In this document: one piece after another, positions 1 to 6,743 of the stretch
How the letters are laid out: each line of letters opens with the position of its first letter
Numbering within the stretch: position 1 is the stretch's first letter
DNA from: Alphaproteobacteria bacterium
Lineage (GTDB): Bacteria > Pseudomonadota > Alphaproteobacteria > Caulobacterales > Caulobacteraceae
Assembly: GCA_018895795.1 (NCBI GenBank)
Contig: JAHINZ010000083.1
Location: 1 to 8,165, forward strand
Direction of reading: 5' to 3'
DNA: 8,165 nt
Notes under the pieces: generated by a model
Told to the model about the DNA's origin: nothing
Seen by the model: the letters and a program-made list of their open reading frames with translations, nothing else
The model's database searches: none
Position numbers and translations under genes: made by a program

Positions 1-551
1 CGCTGGGCGCGGCGCCACATCAGGGGTCCGACCGCAGCCCAGTTCGTGACAAGCGGACGAATGCCCTCGGGATGAAAAAACAGCCGCATCAGATTGCGCG
101 ACTCGCCGCCCACCCTGGCCCAAACGTCATCGCCCAGCAGCGCGCCCAGCAGATCAAATGGCCGGTTCGCCATCCGGATGTTCCACGCCCGGTCGAGGGC
201 CAGGGCGGGAAAGGGTTCGTGCGCCGTGAGCATCATGCGCACAGCGCTCATGACCTGACCCATCTGCGGATCATCGAGGGTGCGGCTTAGAAAGATCGGC
301 GCGAAGCCCGCCGCCGTCAGCCAGCCATTGCGATCCCGCAGCGGCACATCCAGCGTCTCACTCAGCTGAAGGATCATGTTGCGGCTGGGACTGGCCCGCC
401 CCGACTCCAGGAAGCTGACATGGCGCTGAGAAACGCCCGAGCTCAGCGCGAGATCGAGCTGCGAGAGTCGCCGCTTCTGTCGCCATTCGCGCAGAAGGCG
501 GGAAAAGGCCAAGTCGGCTTCAGACCGAACCGCCGTACTGGAAACCGACAC
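1..551 (-). CDS. XRE-family transcriptional regulator with MmyB-like C-terminal region (partial, C-terminus beyond the window)
   Basis: Reading the minus strand from a GTG at 549-551 gives 183 codons with no stop before the window edge. Residues 17-72 form a Cro/C1-type helix-turn-helix: a first helix around FSRLLREWRQKR, then the recognition part SQLDLALSSGVSQRHVSFLESG, split here as SQLDLALSSG and VSQRHVSFLESG, then RASPSR. The part from about residue 100 (HEPFPALALDRAWNIRMANR) matches the start of the MmyB-like ligand-binding domain that follows this HTH in many actinobacterial and proteobacterial regulators. The GTG is supported by a strong Shine-Dalgarno run (AGGGGGGG, 559-566) seven bases upstream. 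The gene is divergent from the membrane-protein gene at 672, so it may control that gene and itself; this is inferred from layout only. The ligand is unknown. The family is clear, the target is not. Confidence 0.9.
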   Translation of the reverse strand, partial: MSVSSTAVRSEADLAFSRLLREWRQKRRLSQLDLALSSGVSQRHVSFLESGRASPSRNMILQLSETLDVPLRDRNGWLTAAGFAPIFLSRTLDDPQMGQVMSAVRMMLTAHEPFPALALDRAWNIRMANRPFDLLGALLGDDVWARVGGESRNLMRLFFHPEGIRPLVTNWAAVGPLMWRRAQ

Positions 552-671
552 GCTGTAACCCCCCCTGAAGCGCCATGTTTCCAGGGTTGGCCGCCTCGAT
601 TCAATAACCCGCGAGGTAATTGACCGGCCGCGCCTGTTGAGCGGCTTAATGCGACAACCCTGGAGGTAACG
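552..671. promoter_or_regulatory. Divergent promoter region between the XRE regulator and the small membrane protein gene
   Basis: These 120 bases separate two divergent start codons and are more AT-rich than the flanking genes. On the plus strand a TTGACC at 620-625 is followed by CTTAAT at 645-650, a long 19-bp spacing, so the promoter call is weak. A good Shine-Dalgarno (GGAGG, 662-666) precedes the 672 start. No clear inverted-repeat operator for the regulator was found by eye. Confidence 0.45.
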
Positions 672-1100
672 ATGTCTGGTTTCTGGCGCGGCTGGTTTGC
701 GATTTGGTGCGTTTCGATCGGACTGTTCGGCGCCGTGCTCTCGGGGGGCGCGTTCGAAGCGACCAGCACCCCGGTCCGTCTTCTACTAGCCGGCCTTCGG
801 GGACCCGCCGAAGCCCCGCTTGACCCCACCCTGAGGTTCAGCCTGGCGGTGATGGGCGCGGTCTCGATCGGTTGGGCGGTAACGCTGTTTCTCGTTATCA
901 GGGCGGCCATCGCCCTGGAGGCGCGGGGCCGGCCGTTGTGGACCGCCATGACGGTGGGCCTGGTCAGCTGGTTCGTGATCGACAGCACGCTGTCCGTGGC
1001 GACCGGCTTTGGACTGAACGTCGTGCCCAACAGCGTCCTGCTCATCTTCTATGGTTTCGGGCTCATCGGAAGCGGCTGCCTCCGGCGCGCCCCGGCCTGA
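672..1100 (+). CDS. Small four-helix membrane protein of unknown function
   Basis: A 142-residue hydrophobic protein that I do not recognise as a named family. By eye it has four membrane segments: about residues 8-28 (FAIWCVSIGLFGAVL), 56-78 (RFSLAVMGAVSIGWAVTLFL in part), 91-111 (WTAMTVGLVSWFVIDSTL) and 116-136 (NSVLLIFYGFGLIGSG). There is no cleavable signal or lipobox. A basic C-terminus (LRRAPA) suggests that end lies in the cytoplasm. The ATG is supported by GGAGG ending a few bases upstream. The gene stands alone: divergent from the XRE/MmyB-type regulator on one side and convergent with mutM on the other, with 7 nt between stop codons. The layout suggests it is the regulator's target, but nothing in the protein indicates a substrate. 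Confidence 0.8.
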   Translation: MSGFWRGWFAIWCVSIGLFGAVLSGGAFEATSTPVRLLLAGLRGPAEAPLDPTLRFSLAVMGAVSIGWAVTLFLVIRAAIALEARGRPLWTAMTVGLVSWFVIDSTLSVATGFGLNVVPNSVLLIFYGFGLIGSGCLRRAPA

Positions 1101-1107
1101 CCACCGC

Positions 1108-1971
1108 CTAGACCTGACACACCGGACAAAAGAACGTCGATCGCCCCGCCTGGACCTCGCGGGCGATCACGCCCTTGCAGCCTGGGGTCGGGCAGGGCTG
1201 GCCCTCGCGGTCATAGACGCGGAAGCGGTGCTGGAAATAGCCCAGGGCCCCGTCGGCGGCGGCGAAATCCTTCAGGGTGGAGCCGCCGACCGCGACGGCC
1301 TCGGCCAGCACCGCCTTGATGACCTGGGCCAACGGCCCCAGGCGCTTGCCGGCGATCATCCCCGACGGCTTGAACGGCGAGATCCCCGCCCGGTGCAGGG
1401 CCTCGCACACATAGATATTGCCCAGGCCGGCGACGGTTTTCTGGTCCAGCAGCAGGGTCTTGGGGCCCTGTTTGCGGCCGGCGAAGGCCTTGATCAGGGT
1501 CTTCGCATCGAAGCCCTCGCCCAGAGGCTCGGGGCCCATGGTCGCGAACCACGGATGACGGTCCACCTGGTCGGTGGCGATCAGGTCCATGAACCCGAAC
1601 CGCCGGGGATCGTGATAGGTGACCACCGCCCCCGCTTCGGTCTCGAACACCACATGAGCATGCTTGTCGTCGGGCTTGACCTCGCGGGCGAAGTCGCCGG
1701 GCCGGATGGTCCCCTCTGGGGCGGCGATCTCGAAGCGCCCGGTCATGCCCAGATGCATCACCAGGGTGTCGCCGCGGTCCAGCGGGGCCAGCAGGTATTT
1801 GGCCCGCCGCTCCAGCCGCAGGATCGTCGCGCCGCTCAGCCGCTGGACGAAGCCCTCGGGCAGCGGGAAGCGCAGGTCGGGCCGGTTGGCGCGCACGCGG
1901 GCGAGGCGCGCCCCGCTCAGGACCGGCTCAAGGCCCCGGCGGACCGTCTCGACTTCGGGCAATTCAGGCAA
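1108..1971 (-). CDS. mutM: Formamidopyrimidine-DNA glycosylase (Fpg/MutM), TTG start
   Basis: A bifunctional DNA glycosylase and AP lyase that removes 8-oxoguanine and formamidopyrimidines in base excision repair. The 287 residues match the usual length. The N-terminus MPELPEVETVRRGL carries the catalytic Pro2 (Schiff-base nucleophile after Met removal) and Glu3. Lys58 (RRAKYLL) is the conserved lysine. The helix-two-turn-helix DNA-binding part includes GLGNIYVCEALHRAGISP (182-199). The C-terminal zinc finger has Cys260, Cys265, Cys282 and Cys285, with conserved Arg277 in AGRSTFFCP. The start codon is TTG (1969-1971); this is fixed because the catalytic proline must be residue 2. GAGG lies seven bases upstream. 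The gene is divergent from ubiE across 82 bp. All key residues are present, so it should be active. Confidence 0.98.
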   Translation of the reverse strand: MPELPEVETVRRGLEPVLSGARLARVRANRPDLRFPLPEGFVQRLSGATILRLERRAKYLLAPLDRGDTLVMHLGMTGRFEIAAPEGTIRPGDFAREVKPDDKHAHVVFETEAGAVVTYHDPRRFGFMDLIATDQVDRHPWFATMGPEPLGEGFDAKTLIKAFAGRKQGPKTLLLDQKTVAGLGNIYVCEALHRAGISPFKPSGMIAGKRLGPLAQVIKAVLAEAVAVGGSTLKDFAAADGALGYFQHRFRVYDREGQPCPTPGCKGVIAREVQAGRSTFFCPVCQV

Positions 1972-2053
1972 GGTTGGGCCTCAAGAGGATGACGCGGCGC
2001 GGCGCGCGGTCTAAGAGCGAACGATTGTATATAGAGCCTGGTCGAAAGACGTC
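1972..2053. promoter_or_regulatory. Divergent mutM / ubiE promoter region
   Basis: An 82-bp gap between divergent starts. It contains one short AT-rich core, TGTATATAG (2026-2034), in otherwise GC-rich DNA. Read on the plus strand, TATATA (2028-2033) could be the -10 of ubiE-ubiB; read on the minus strand, TATACA (2027-2032) could be that of mutM. No convincing -35 box was seen for either direction, so a shared AT-rich core is a suggestion. The ubiE start has only a weak ribosome site (GAAAG, 2044-2048). Confidence 0.4.
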
Positions 2054-2812
2054 ATGAGCAAGCCCGCCGCCACATTCGGATTCAAGGACGTCGACCCTTC
2101 GGTGAAGGCCGGCTTGGTGCGCGGCGTGTTCGACCGGGTCGCCAAGAACTACGACCTGATGAACGACCTGATGAGCGGCGGCGTGCACCGCCTGTGGAAG
2201 GACGCCGTCGCCGCGCGCCTGAACCCGCAGCCGGGCGAGGTGATCATCGACTGCGCCGGCGGCACCGGCGACATGGCCCGCCGCTTCGCGAAAATGGCCC
2301 GTCGCGCCCAGGAGCGCCGCGGCGGTCCCGACGCCCTGATCAACATCATCGACTACAACGCCGAGATGATCGCCGCCGGCATCGACAAGGGCGGCGAGCC
2401 CGAGATCACCTGGACGGTGGGCGACGCCCAGCGCCTGCCTTTGCCTGACGCCTATGCCGACGCCTATGTGATCTCGTTCGGCATCCGCAATGTCACCGAT
2501 ATCGACGCGGCCCTGCGCGAGGCGCGCCGGGTGCTGAAGCCCGGCGGCCGCTTCCTGTGCCTGGAGTTCTCGCGGCCGGTCACCGAGGCCCTGGCGCGCG
2601 CCTACGACGCCTACAGCTTCAAGGTCATCCCCCAGGTCGGGCAATGGGTGGCCAAGGATCGCGAGGCCTATCAATACCTCGTCGAGAGCATCCGCCGCTT
2701 TCCCGACCAGAAGACCTTCGCCACCATGATGGAAAACGCCGGCTTCAAGCGGGTGACCATCACCAATTTCACCGGCGGCGTCGCGGCCATGCACCAGGGC
2801 TGGGCCGTCTAG
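2054..2812 (+). CDS. ubiE: Ubiquinone/menaquinone biosynthesis C-methyltransferase UbiE
   Basis: An SAM-dependent methyltransferase for C-methylation of the benzoquinol ring (DDMQH2 to DMQH2) in ubiquinone synthesis, and of demethylmenaquinol where menaquinone is made. The 252 residues match UbiE. The family signature YDLMNDLMSGGVHRLW (about 34-49) is intact. The SAM-binding glycine loop is VIIDCAGGTGDMA; the usual form is VLDLAGGTGD, so the Cys is a small variation. GDAQRLPLPD and SFGIRNVTD follow, then the second signature RVLKPGGRF...CLEFSRP. The C-terminus MHQGWAV is typical. A 19-residue stretch at about 77-95 (AKMARRAQERRGG region) is slightly longer than in E. coli. ubiB starts 3 nt after the stop, so the two are almost surely co-transcribed. 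The ring hydroxylase partners are not in view. Confidence 0.97.
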   Translation: MSKPAATFGFKDVDPSVKAGLVRGVFDRVAKNYDLMNDLMSGGVHRLWKDAVAARLNPQPGEVIIDCAGGTGDMARRFAKMARRAQERRGGPDALINIIDYNAEMIAAGIDKGGEPEITWTVGDAQRLPLPDAYADAYVISFGIRNVTDIDAALREARRVLKPGGRFLCLEFSRPVTEALARAYDAYSFKVIPQVGQWVAKDREAYQYLVESIRRFPDQKTFATMMENAGFKRVTITNFTGGVAAMHQGWAV

Positions 2813-2815
2813 TCC

Positions 2816-4321
2816 ATGGGGCAGATGTCCGCGTTCTGGCGCCTTGTCGGCGCGGGCTGGGTCCTGATCCGGGCCGACGCCCTGATCCCGCGCGAGATCG
2901 ATCCGGTCCTGCCGCCCTCGGCGCGGCTGGCGGCGCGGACCCTGCGGCTGTTCTCGGGCCCTCGCGCCCGGCGGGGCCGACCGGGCGAGCGCCTGGCGGG
3001 CGTCCTCGAGACCCTTGGGCCGGCGGCGATCAAGATGGGCCAGTTCCTGTCGACCCGGGCCGACATCTTCGGGGCCCCGTTCGCTGAAGACCTGTCGCGC
3101 CTGAAGGACCGCCTACCCCCCTTCCCGCTCGACCAGGCCCGCATCGCGATCGAACAGAGCCTGGGCCGACCGATCGAAACCCTGTTCGCCCGACTAGACG
3201 AGCCGGTGGCCGCCGCCTCCCTGGCTCAGGCCCATCCGGCCTGGCTTCTGGATGGCCGCAAGGTGGCGGTGAAGGTGCTGCGGCCGGGGATCGAACATCG
3301 CGTGGTCGAGGACAGCGCCGTGCTGCGCCTGGCCGCCGCCCTGGCCGATCGCTTGGTTCCCGAAGCCCGCCGCCTGAAGCCGCGCGACTTCGTCGAGGTG
3401 GTGATCCGGGCCCTGGACCTGGAAATGGACCTGCGCTTCGAGGCCGCCGGCTGCGCCGAACTGGGCGAGGTGATGGCCCAGGACGCCTATATGACCGCCC
3501 CGACCGTGATCTGGGACGGCGTGGGCAAGCGGGTCCTGACCCTGACCTGGGCGTCGGGCGAACCCTTGTCGGATCCCGCGGCGCTCAATCTGCCCGGCCT
3601 GGACCGCAAGGCCCTGGCCGACAATATCACCCGCGGCTTCCTGGCCCAGGCCCTGGACCACGGCCTGTTCCACGCCGATCTGCACGAGGGCAATCTGTTC
3701 ATCGCCGCCCCGGCCCAGGTCGTCGCGGTCGACTACGGCATCATCGGCCGCCTGGGCTCCGGCGAGCGGAAATATCTGGCCGAGATCCTGTACGGCTTTC
3801 TGAACCGCGACTATGCGCGCATCGCCCGCATCCATTTCGACGCCGGCTATGTGCCCGCCCACCACGATGTCGACGCCTTCGCCCAGGCCCTGCGCGCCGT
3901 CGGCGAACCGATCTTCGGCCGCGACGCCCGCCAGGTGTCGATGGGCAAGCTGCTGGCCCAGCTGTTCGAGATCACCGCCCTGTTCGAGATGGCCCTGCGA
4001 CCTGAACTGGTCCTGCTGCAAAAAACCATGGTCACGGTCGAGGGCGTGGCCCGCCGCATCGATCCGGCCCACGACATCTGGGCCGCCGCCGATCCGGTGG
4101 TCCGCCGCTGGATCACCCGCGAACTGTCCCCCGTGGCCAAGGTGCGCGACTTCACCGACGAGGCGCTGAAGGCGCTGAGGGCGCTGGTCCGTCTGGCCGA
4201 GACGCCGCCCGCGACAACCGCGGTCGTCATGCCCAGAACGGGCAGTTCTCTGGCCTGGTTCGCGACCGGCGCGCTGGTGGCGGTTCTGTCCTTCCTGGCC
4301 GGCGCCCGGGTCTTCGGCTGA
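2816..4321 (+). CDS. ubiB: UbiB, ABC1/ADCK-family atypical kinase-like ATPase for ubiquinone biosynthesis
   Basis: A membrane-associated protein of the atypical protein-kinase-like (UbiB/COQ8/ADCK) family, required for ubiquinone synthesis and thought to act by ATPase activity rather than protein phosphorylation. The 501 residues hold the family landmarks in order: KxGQ motif KMGQFLSTRAD (73-83); alanine-rich loop AAASLAQAH (132-140) in place of a kinase glycine loop; nucleotide-binding Lys153 (KVAVKV); the ExD-like acidic segment LEMDLRFEA (202-210); catalytic loop HADLHEGN (286-293) with Asp288; and metal-binding Asp306 in DYG instead of the usual DFG. One C-terminal hydrophobic helix (about 479-498) anchors it; E. 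coli UbiB has two. A second possible start is ATG at 2825 (residue 4). The gene overlaps none of its neighbours but follows ubiE by 3 nt, giving a ubiE-ubiB operon. Confidence 0.95.
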   Translation: MGQMSAFWRLVGAGWVLIRADALIPREIDPVLPPSARLAARTLRLFSGPRARRGRPGERLAGVLETLGPAAIKMGQFLSTRADIFGAPFAEDLSRLKDRLPPFPLDQARIAIEQSLGRPIETLFARLDEPVAAASLAQAHPAWLLDGRKVAVKVLRPGIEHRVVEDSAVLRLAAALADRLVPEARRLKPRDFVEVVIRALDLEMDLRFEAAGCAELGEVMAQDAYMTAPTVIWDGVGKRVLTLTWASGEPLSDPAALNLPGLDRKALADNITRGFLAQALDHGLFHADLHEGNLFIAAPAQVVAVDYGIIGRLGSGERKYLAEILYGFLNRDYARIARIHFDAGYVPAHHDVDAFAQALRAVGEPIFGRDARQVSMGKLLAQLFEITALFEMALRPELVLLQKTMVTVEGVARRIDPAHDIWAAADPVVRRWITRELSPVAKVRDFTDEALKALRALVRLAETPPATTAVVMPRTGSSLAWFATGALVAVLSFLAGARVFG

Positions 4322-4328
4322 CCACCGA

Positions 4329-4886
4329 TTAACCGCTGGTCGACGGCTCTCGCTCGCGGGCGGCCGTGGCGCGGCGCGTCTCGCGGGCCTTTTGCGCGGC
4401 CCAATAGTCCGGACCATCATCGGGCTTGAACAAGGCCCGGGGCGCGCCCGTCTTGGCGACCACCGCGAACACATTGCCCTTGGGATCGTAGATCAGGGTG
4501 TCGCCATTGGCGCGCGTCAAGGTCTCCGCGCCCTTGGGCGGGTTGCTGACGAAGGTGTGAGCCGCCGCGACATAGTCATCGACCGTGTCGGCGCCGAAAG
4601 CCGCGCCGTTGCGTTCGAACCCCCGCTGGGCGTTTTCCTCGGCCGTGCGCGTGCGGTTGGCGGCCCAGAACGGCTTGCCCGACACCTGGCGCACCGGCGC
4701 GTCACGCGGGTCGCTTCGGCGAGACCCGCTGGGCGGCGGCGGATCCGGCGTCTCGGCCGCCGCCCGATCGCCCGCCTTGGGCGCGCGCACCGCCGAAGCG
4801 CCGCCGTCGCAACCCGCCAGGACCAACGCGCCGATCGTCAGAAGCGACGCCGCGTAGATCTGAAATCCATTCAACCTCATGGCCAT
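4329..4886 (-). CDS. Predicted lipoprotein with a polymorphic-toxin-nuclease-like C-terminal domain
   Basis: A protein of 185 residues if the ATG at 4884-4886 is used. Another ATG lies at 4878-4880, and an in-frame TTG at 4902-4904 would give 191. The ATG 4886 is preferred because GGGG lies just upstream and it gives a compact signal peptide. The signal ends in a lipobox, LVLAGC, with Cys26 as the acylation site; the next residue Asp27 could favour inner-membrane retention by the E. coli rule. Residues 27-70 are a low-complexity Ala/Pro linker (TPDPPPPSG). Residues 71-165 form a compact domain: KPFWAANRTRTAEE, FERNGAAFG (90-98), a Y/F helix, then RANGDTLIYDPKGNVFAVV (125-143), GAPRALFKPDDG and YW. 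This order of motifs resembles C-terminal nuclease domains of secreted polymorphic toxins as I remember them, usually with FxKHG or FxRHG where Asn93 sits here. Function is unproven. It converges on ubiB with a 7-nt gap. Confidence 0.82.
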   Translation of the reverse strand: MAMRLNGFQIYAASLLTIGALVLAGCDGGASAVRAPKAGDRAAAETPDPPPPSGSRRSDPRDAPVRQVSGKPFWAANRTRTAEENAQRGFERNGAAFGADTVDDYVAAAHTFVSNPPKGAETLTRANGDTLIYDPKGNVFAVVAKTGAPRALFKPDDGPDYWAAQKARETRRATAAREREPSTSG

Positions 4887-5022
4887 ATTGCCCCGATCAT
4901 TCAACCTGACCGATCATATGAACGAAAACGGAACGGGAGTCGAGTCCGTCACACGCTTGTCCTTTGTCGGATCGCCTCGCTTGGGCCATAAGGACGGTGA
5001 GCAAGACGGAGGCTGACCGGCG
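4887..5022. promoter_or_regulatory. Divergent promoter region of the lipoprotein gene and coaBC
   Basis: These 136 bases separate divergent starts and are visibly richer in A/T near 4890-4930. A 7-bp direct repeat CGATCAT occurs at 4894-4900 and 4911-4917 (17-bp period). A 10-bp repeat CATTCAACCT occurs at 4868-4877 and 4898-4907 (30-bp period). A possible coaBC promoter is TTGTCG (4964-4969) with CCATAA (4986-4991), 16 bp apart; this is weak. GGAGG at 5008-5012 is the coaBC ribosome site, 10 nt before the GTG. Confidence 0.4.
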
Positions 5023-6219
5023 GTGGGCGACAAACGGGTTCTTCTGATCGTCGGGGGCGGCATCGCCGCCTATAAGGCGCTTGAGCTGACGCGCCTGCTG
5101 CGCAAGGCCGGGGTCGCCGTGCGGCCGATCCTGACCAAGGCCGGGGCCGAGTTCGTCACGCCTCTATCGCTGGGCTCGCTGGCCGAGGACAAGGTCTATG
5201 ACGACCTCTTCTCGCTGACCGACGAGGCCGAGATGGGCCACATCCAGCTGTCGCGCTCGGCCGATCTGGTGGCGGTGGTTCCGGCGACCGCCGATCTGAT
5301 CGCCAAGGCCGCCCACGGCCTGGCCGGCGACCTGGCCTCGACCACCCTGCTGGCCACCGACAAGCCGGTGCTGATGGCGCCGGCCATGAACGTGCGGATG
5401 TGGAGCCACCCGGCCACCCAGCGCAACATCGCCACCCTGAAGGCCGACGGCGTGCGGTTCGTCGGTCCCGATGACGGAGCCATGGCCTGCGGTGAGTTCG
5501 GGCCGGGCCGTCTGGCCGAGCCCGACGTCCTGCTCACGGCGATCCTGGACGCGCTGGAGGGGCCGAGCGCCAAACCCCTGGCCGGCAAGCGGGCCCTGGT
5601 CACCGCCGGTCCCACCTTCGAGCCGATCGATCCGGTGCGCGGCGTCACCAACCGCTCCAGCGGCCGCCAGGGCTTCGCCATCGCCGAGGCCCTGGCCCGG
5701 CTGGGAGCCGAGGTCACCCTGATCGCCGGTCCGGTCTTCCTGCCCACCCCGCCCGGCGTGACCCGCATCGATGTCGAGACCGCCCGCCAGATGCTGGCCG
5801 CCAGCCAGGCCGCCCTGCCCGCCGATGTCGGCGTGTTCGTCGCCGCCGTCGCCGACTGGCGGGTCGACGAGGCCTTCGGAACCAAGCTGAAAAAGGAAAA
5901 GGGCGGTCCGCCGGCCCTGACCTTCGTCGAGAACCCCGACATCCTGGCCACGGTCTCGGCCACCGGTCCCCGTCGACCGCGCCTGGTCATCGGCTTCGCC
6001 GCCGAGACCAATGATGTCGAGATGCACGCCCGCGCCAAGCTGTCGCGCAAGGGCTGCGACTGGATCATCGCCAATGACGTCACCGAACCGGGCGTGATGG
6101 GCGGCGACGAAAACGCGGTCCTGCTGGTGACCCGCGACAAGACCGAGCGCTGGGACCGGGCGCCAAAGGACGAGGTGGCCCGCGCCATCGCCGATCGCAT
6201 CGCCACGGCGCTCGCCTAG
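5023..6219 (+). CDS. coaBC: Bifunctional phosphopantothenoylcysteine decarboxylase / phosphopantothenate-cysteine ligase (CoaBC, Dfp), GTG start
   Basis: A two-domain enzyme of coenzyme A synthesis: the C-terminal CoaB half joins cysteine to 4'-phosphopantothenate using CTP, and the N-terminal flavoprotein CoaC half decarboxylates the product to 4'-phosphopantetheine. The 398 residues are the usual length. CoaC (1 to about 183): FMN-binding GGGIAAYKALEL (11-22), active-site His73 in GHIQLSR, PAMNVRMW (120-127), and the lid motif GAMACGEFGPGR (152-163) with Cys156. CoaB (about 184-398): VTAGPTFEPIDPVRGVTNRSSG with Asn210, AAVADWR (274-280), the lysine-rich TKLKKEK (287-293) including Lys289, and GFAAET. 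The GTG start is firm: an in-frame TGA lies at 5014-5016 and the next in-frame ATG is at residue 71. dut follows 68 nt downstream on the same strand, a common pairing. Confidence 0.97.
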   Translation: MGDKRVLLIVGGGIAAYKALELTRLLRKAGVAVRPILTKAGAEFVTPLSLGSLAEDKVYDDLFSLTDEAEMGHIQLSRSADLVAVVPATADLIAKAAHGLAGDLASTTLLATDKPVLMAPAMNVRMWSHPATQRNIATLKADGVRFVGPDDGAMACGEFGPGRLAEPDVLLTAILDALEGPSAKPLAGKRALVTAGPTFEPIDPVRGVTNRSSGRQGFAIAEALARLGAEVTLIAGPVFLPTPPGVTRIDVETARQMLAASQAALPADVGVFVAAVADWRVDEAFGTKLKKEKGGPPALTFVENPDILATVSATGPRRPRLVIGFAAETNDVEMHARAKLSRKGCDWIIANDVTEPGVMGGDENAVLLVTRDKTERWDRAPKDEVARAIADRIATALA

Positions 6220-6287
6220 GCTCTGGCTCCCCTGGGGGCAAATCAGCTACAGCCGCCCGGCCTTTCGACCATCGCCAGGACCCGCCC

Positions 6288-6743
6288 ATGACCGCTCAAA
6301 CGATCCGCTTCAAGCGCTGGGACGGCAATGCCGACCTGCCGGTTCCCACCTACGCCACGACGGGCGCGGCGGGCTTCGACCTGCGGGCCGATGTGCCGGA
6401 AGACCAGCCGATCGTGCTGAAACCGGGCGCGCGCTGCATGGCGCCCACCGGCTTTTCGGTGGCGATCCCGGACGGCTTCGAAATGCAGGTGCGCCCGCGC
6501 TCGGGCCTGGCGTTCAAGAACGGCGTGACGGTCACCAACGCGCCCGGCACCATCGATAGCGACTATCGCGGCCAGGTCTGCGTGCTGCTGATCAATCTGG
6601 GCGAGGAAGACTTCACGATCCGTCGCGGCGATCGCATCGCCCAAGGCGTCATCGCCGCCGCGCCGCAATGGACGCTGGTCGAGGTCGACGATCTGGAGGC
6701 GACCGACCGGGGCGCGGGCGGGTTCGGCTCGACGGGCGTCTAA
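6288..6743 (+). CDS. dut: Deoxyuridine 5'-triphosphate nucleotidohydrolase (dUTPase)
   Basis: A homotrimeric enzyme that splits dUTP to dUMP and pyrophosphate, keeping uracil out of DNA and feeding dTMP synthesis. The 151 residues equal the E. coli length. All five trimeric dUTPase motifs are present: I AAGFDLRA (27-34); II RPRSGLAFK (69-77); III GTIDSDYRG (87-95), with catalytic-water Asp90; IV GDRIAQGVI (114-122); V RGAGGFGSTG (141-150), the mobile C-terminal arm completing a neighbour's active site. The ATG has only a weak ribosome site, consistent with transcription from coaBC upstream, although the 68-nt gap could hold its own promoter. The protein ends one residue after motif V, and the stop codon TAA (6741-6743) abuts the intergenic repeat directly; motif V is intact, so the repeat has not damaged the gene. 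Confidence 0.97.
   Translation: MTAQTIRFKRWDGNADLPVPTYATTGAAGFDLRADVPEDQPIVLKPGARCMAPTGFSVAIPDGFEMQVRPRSGLAFKNGVTVTNAPGTIDSDYRGQVCVLLINLGEEDFTIRRGDRIAQGVIAAAPQWTLVEVDDLEATDRGAGGFGSTGV

Noticed and set aside
420..1045. Frames at 420-623 (plus) and 443-1045 (minus)
   Set aside because: They overlap the HTH gene, the intergenic region and the membrane-protein gene in other frames; the HTH gene and the hydrophobic protein explain the region better.
1051..1992. Long plus-strand frame of 313 codons
   Set aside because: It lies antisense over mutM, which has complete family motifs; the frame is open only because of GC-rich codon bias.
1964..2794. Minus-strand frame of 276 codons opposite ubiE
   Set aside because: Antisense shadow of ubiE with a His/Gly/Ala-rich composition; it would also overlap the mutM start.
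4322..4328. Intrinsic terminator between convergent ubiB and the lipoprotein gene
   Set aside because: Only 7 bp separate the stop codons and no stem with a T-run was seen nearby on either strand.
3194..4474. Long minus-strand frame of 426 codons opposite ubiB
   Set aside because: Its translation is Gly/Gln/Asp-rich low-complexity antisense of ubiB and runs into the lipoprotein region; no domain is visible.
5164..6206. Two long minus-strand frames opposite coaBC
   Set aside because: Both are antisense shadows of a clearly recognised gene, with no ribosome site or recognisable domain.
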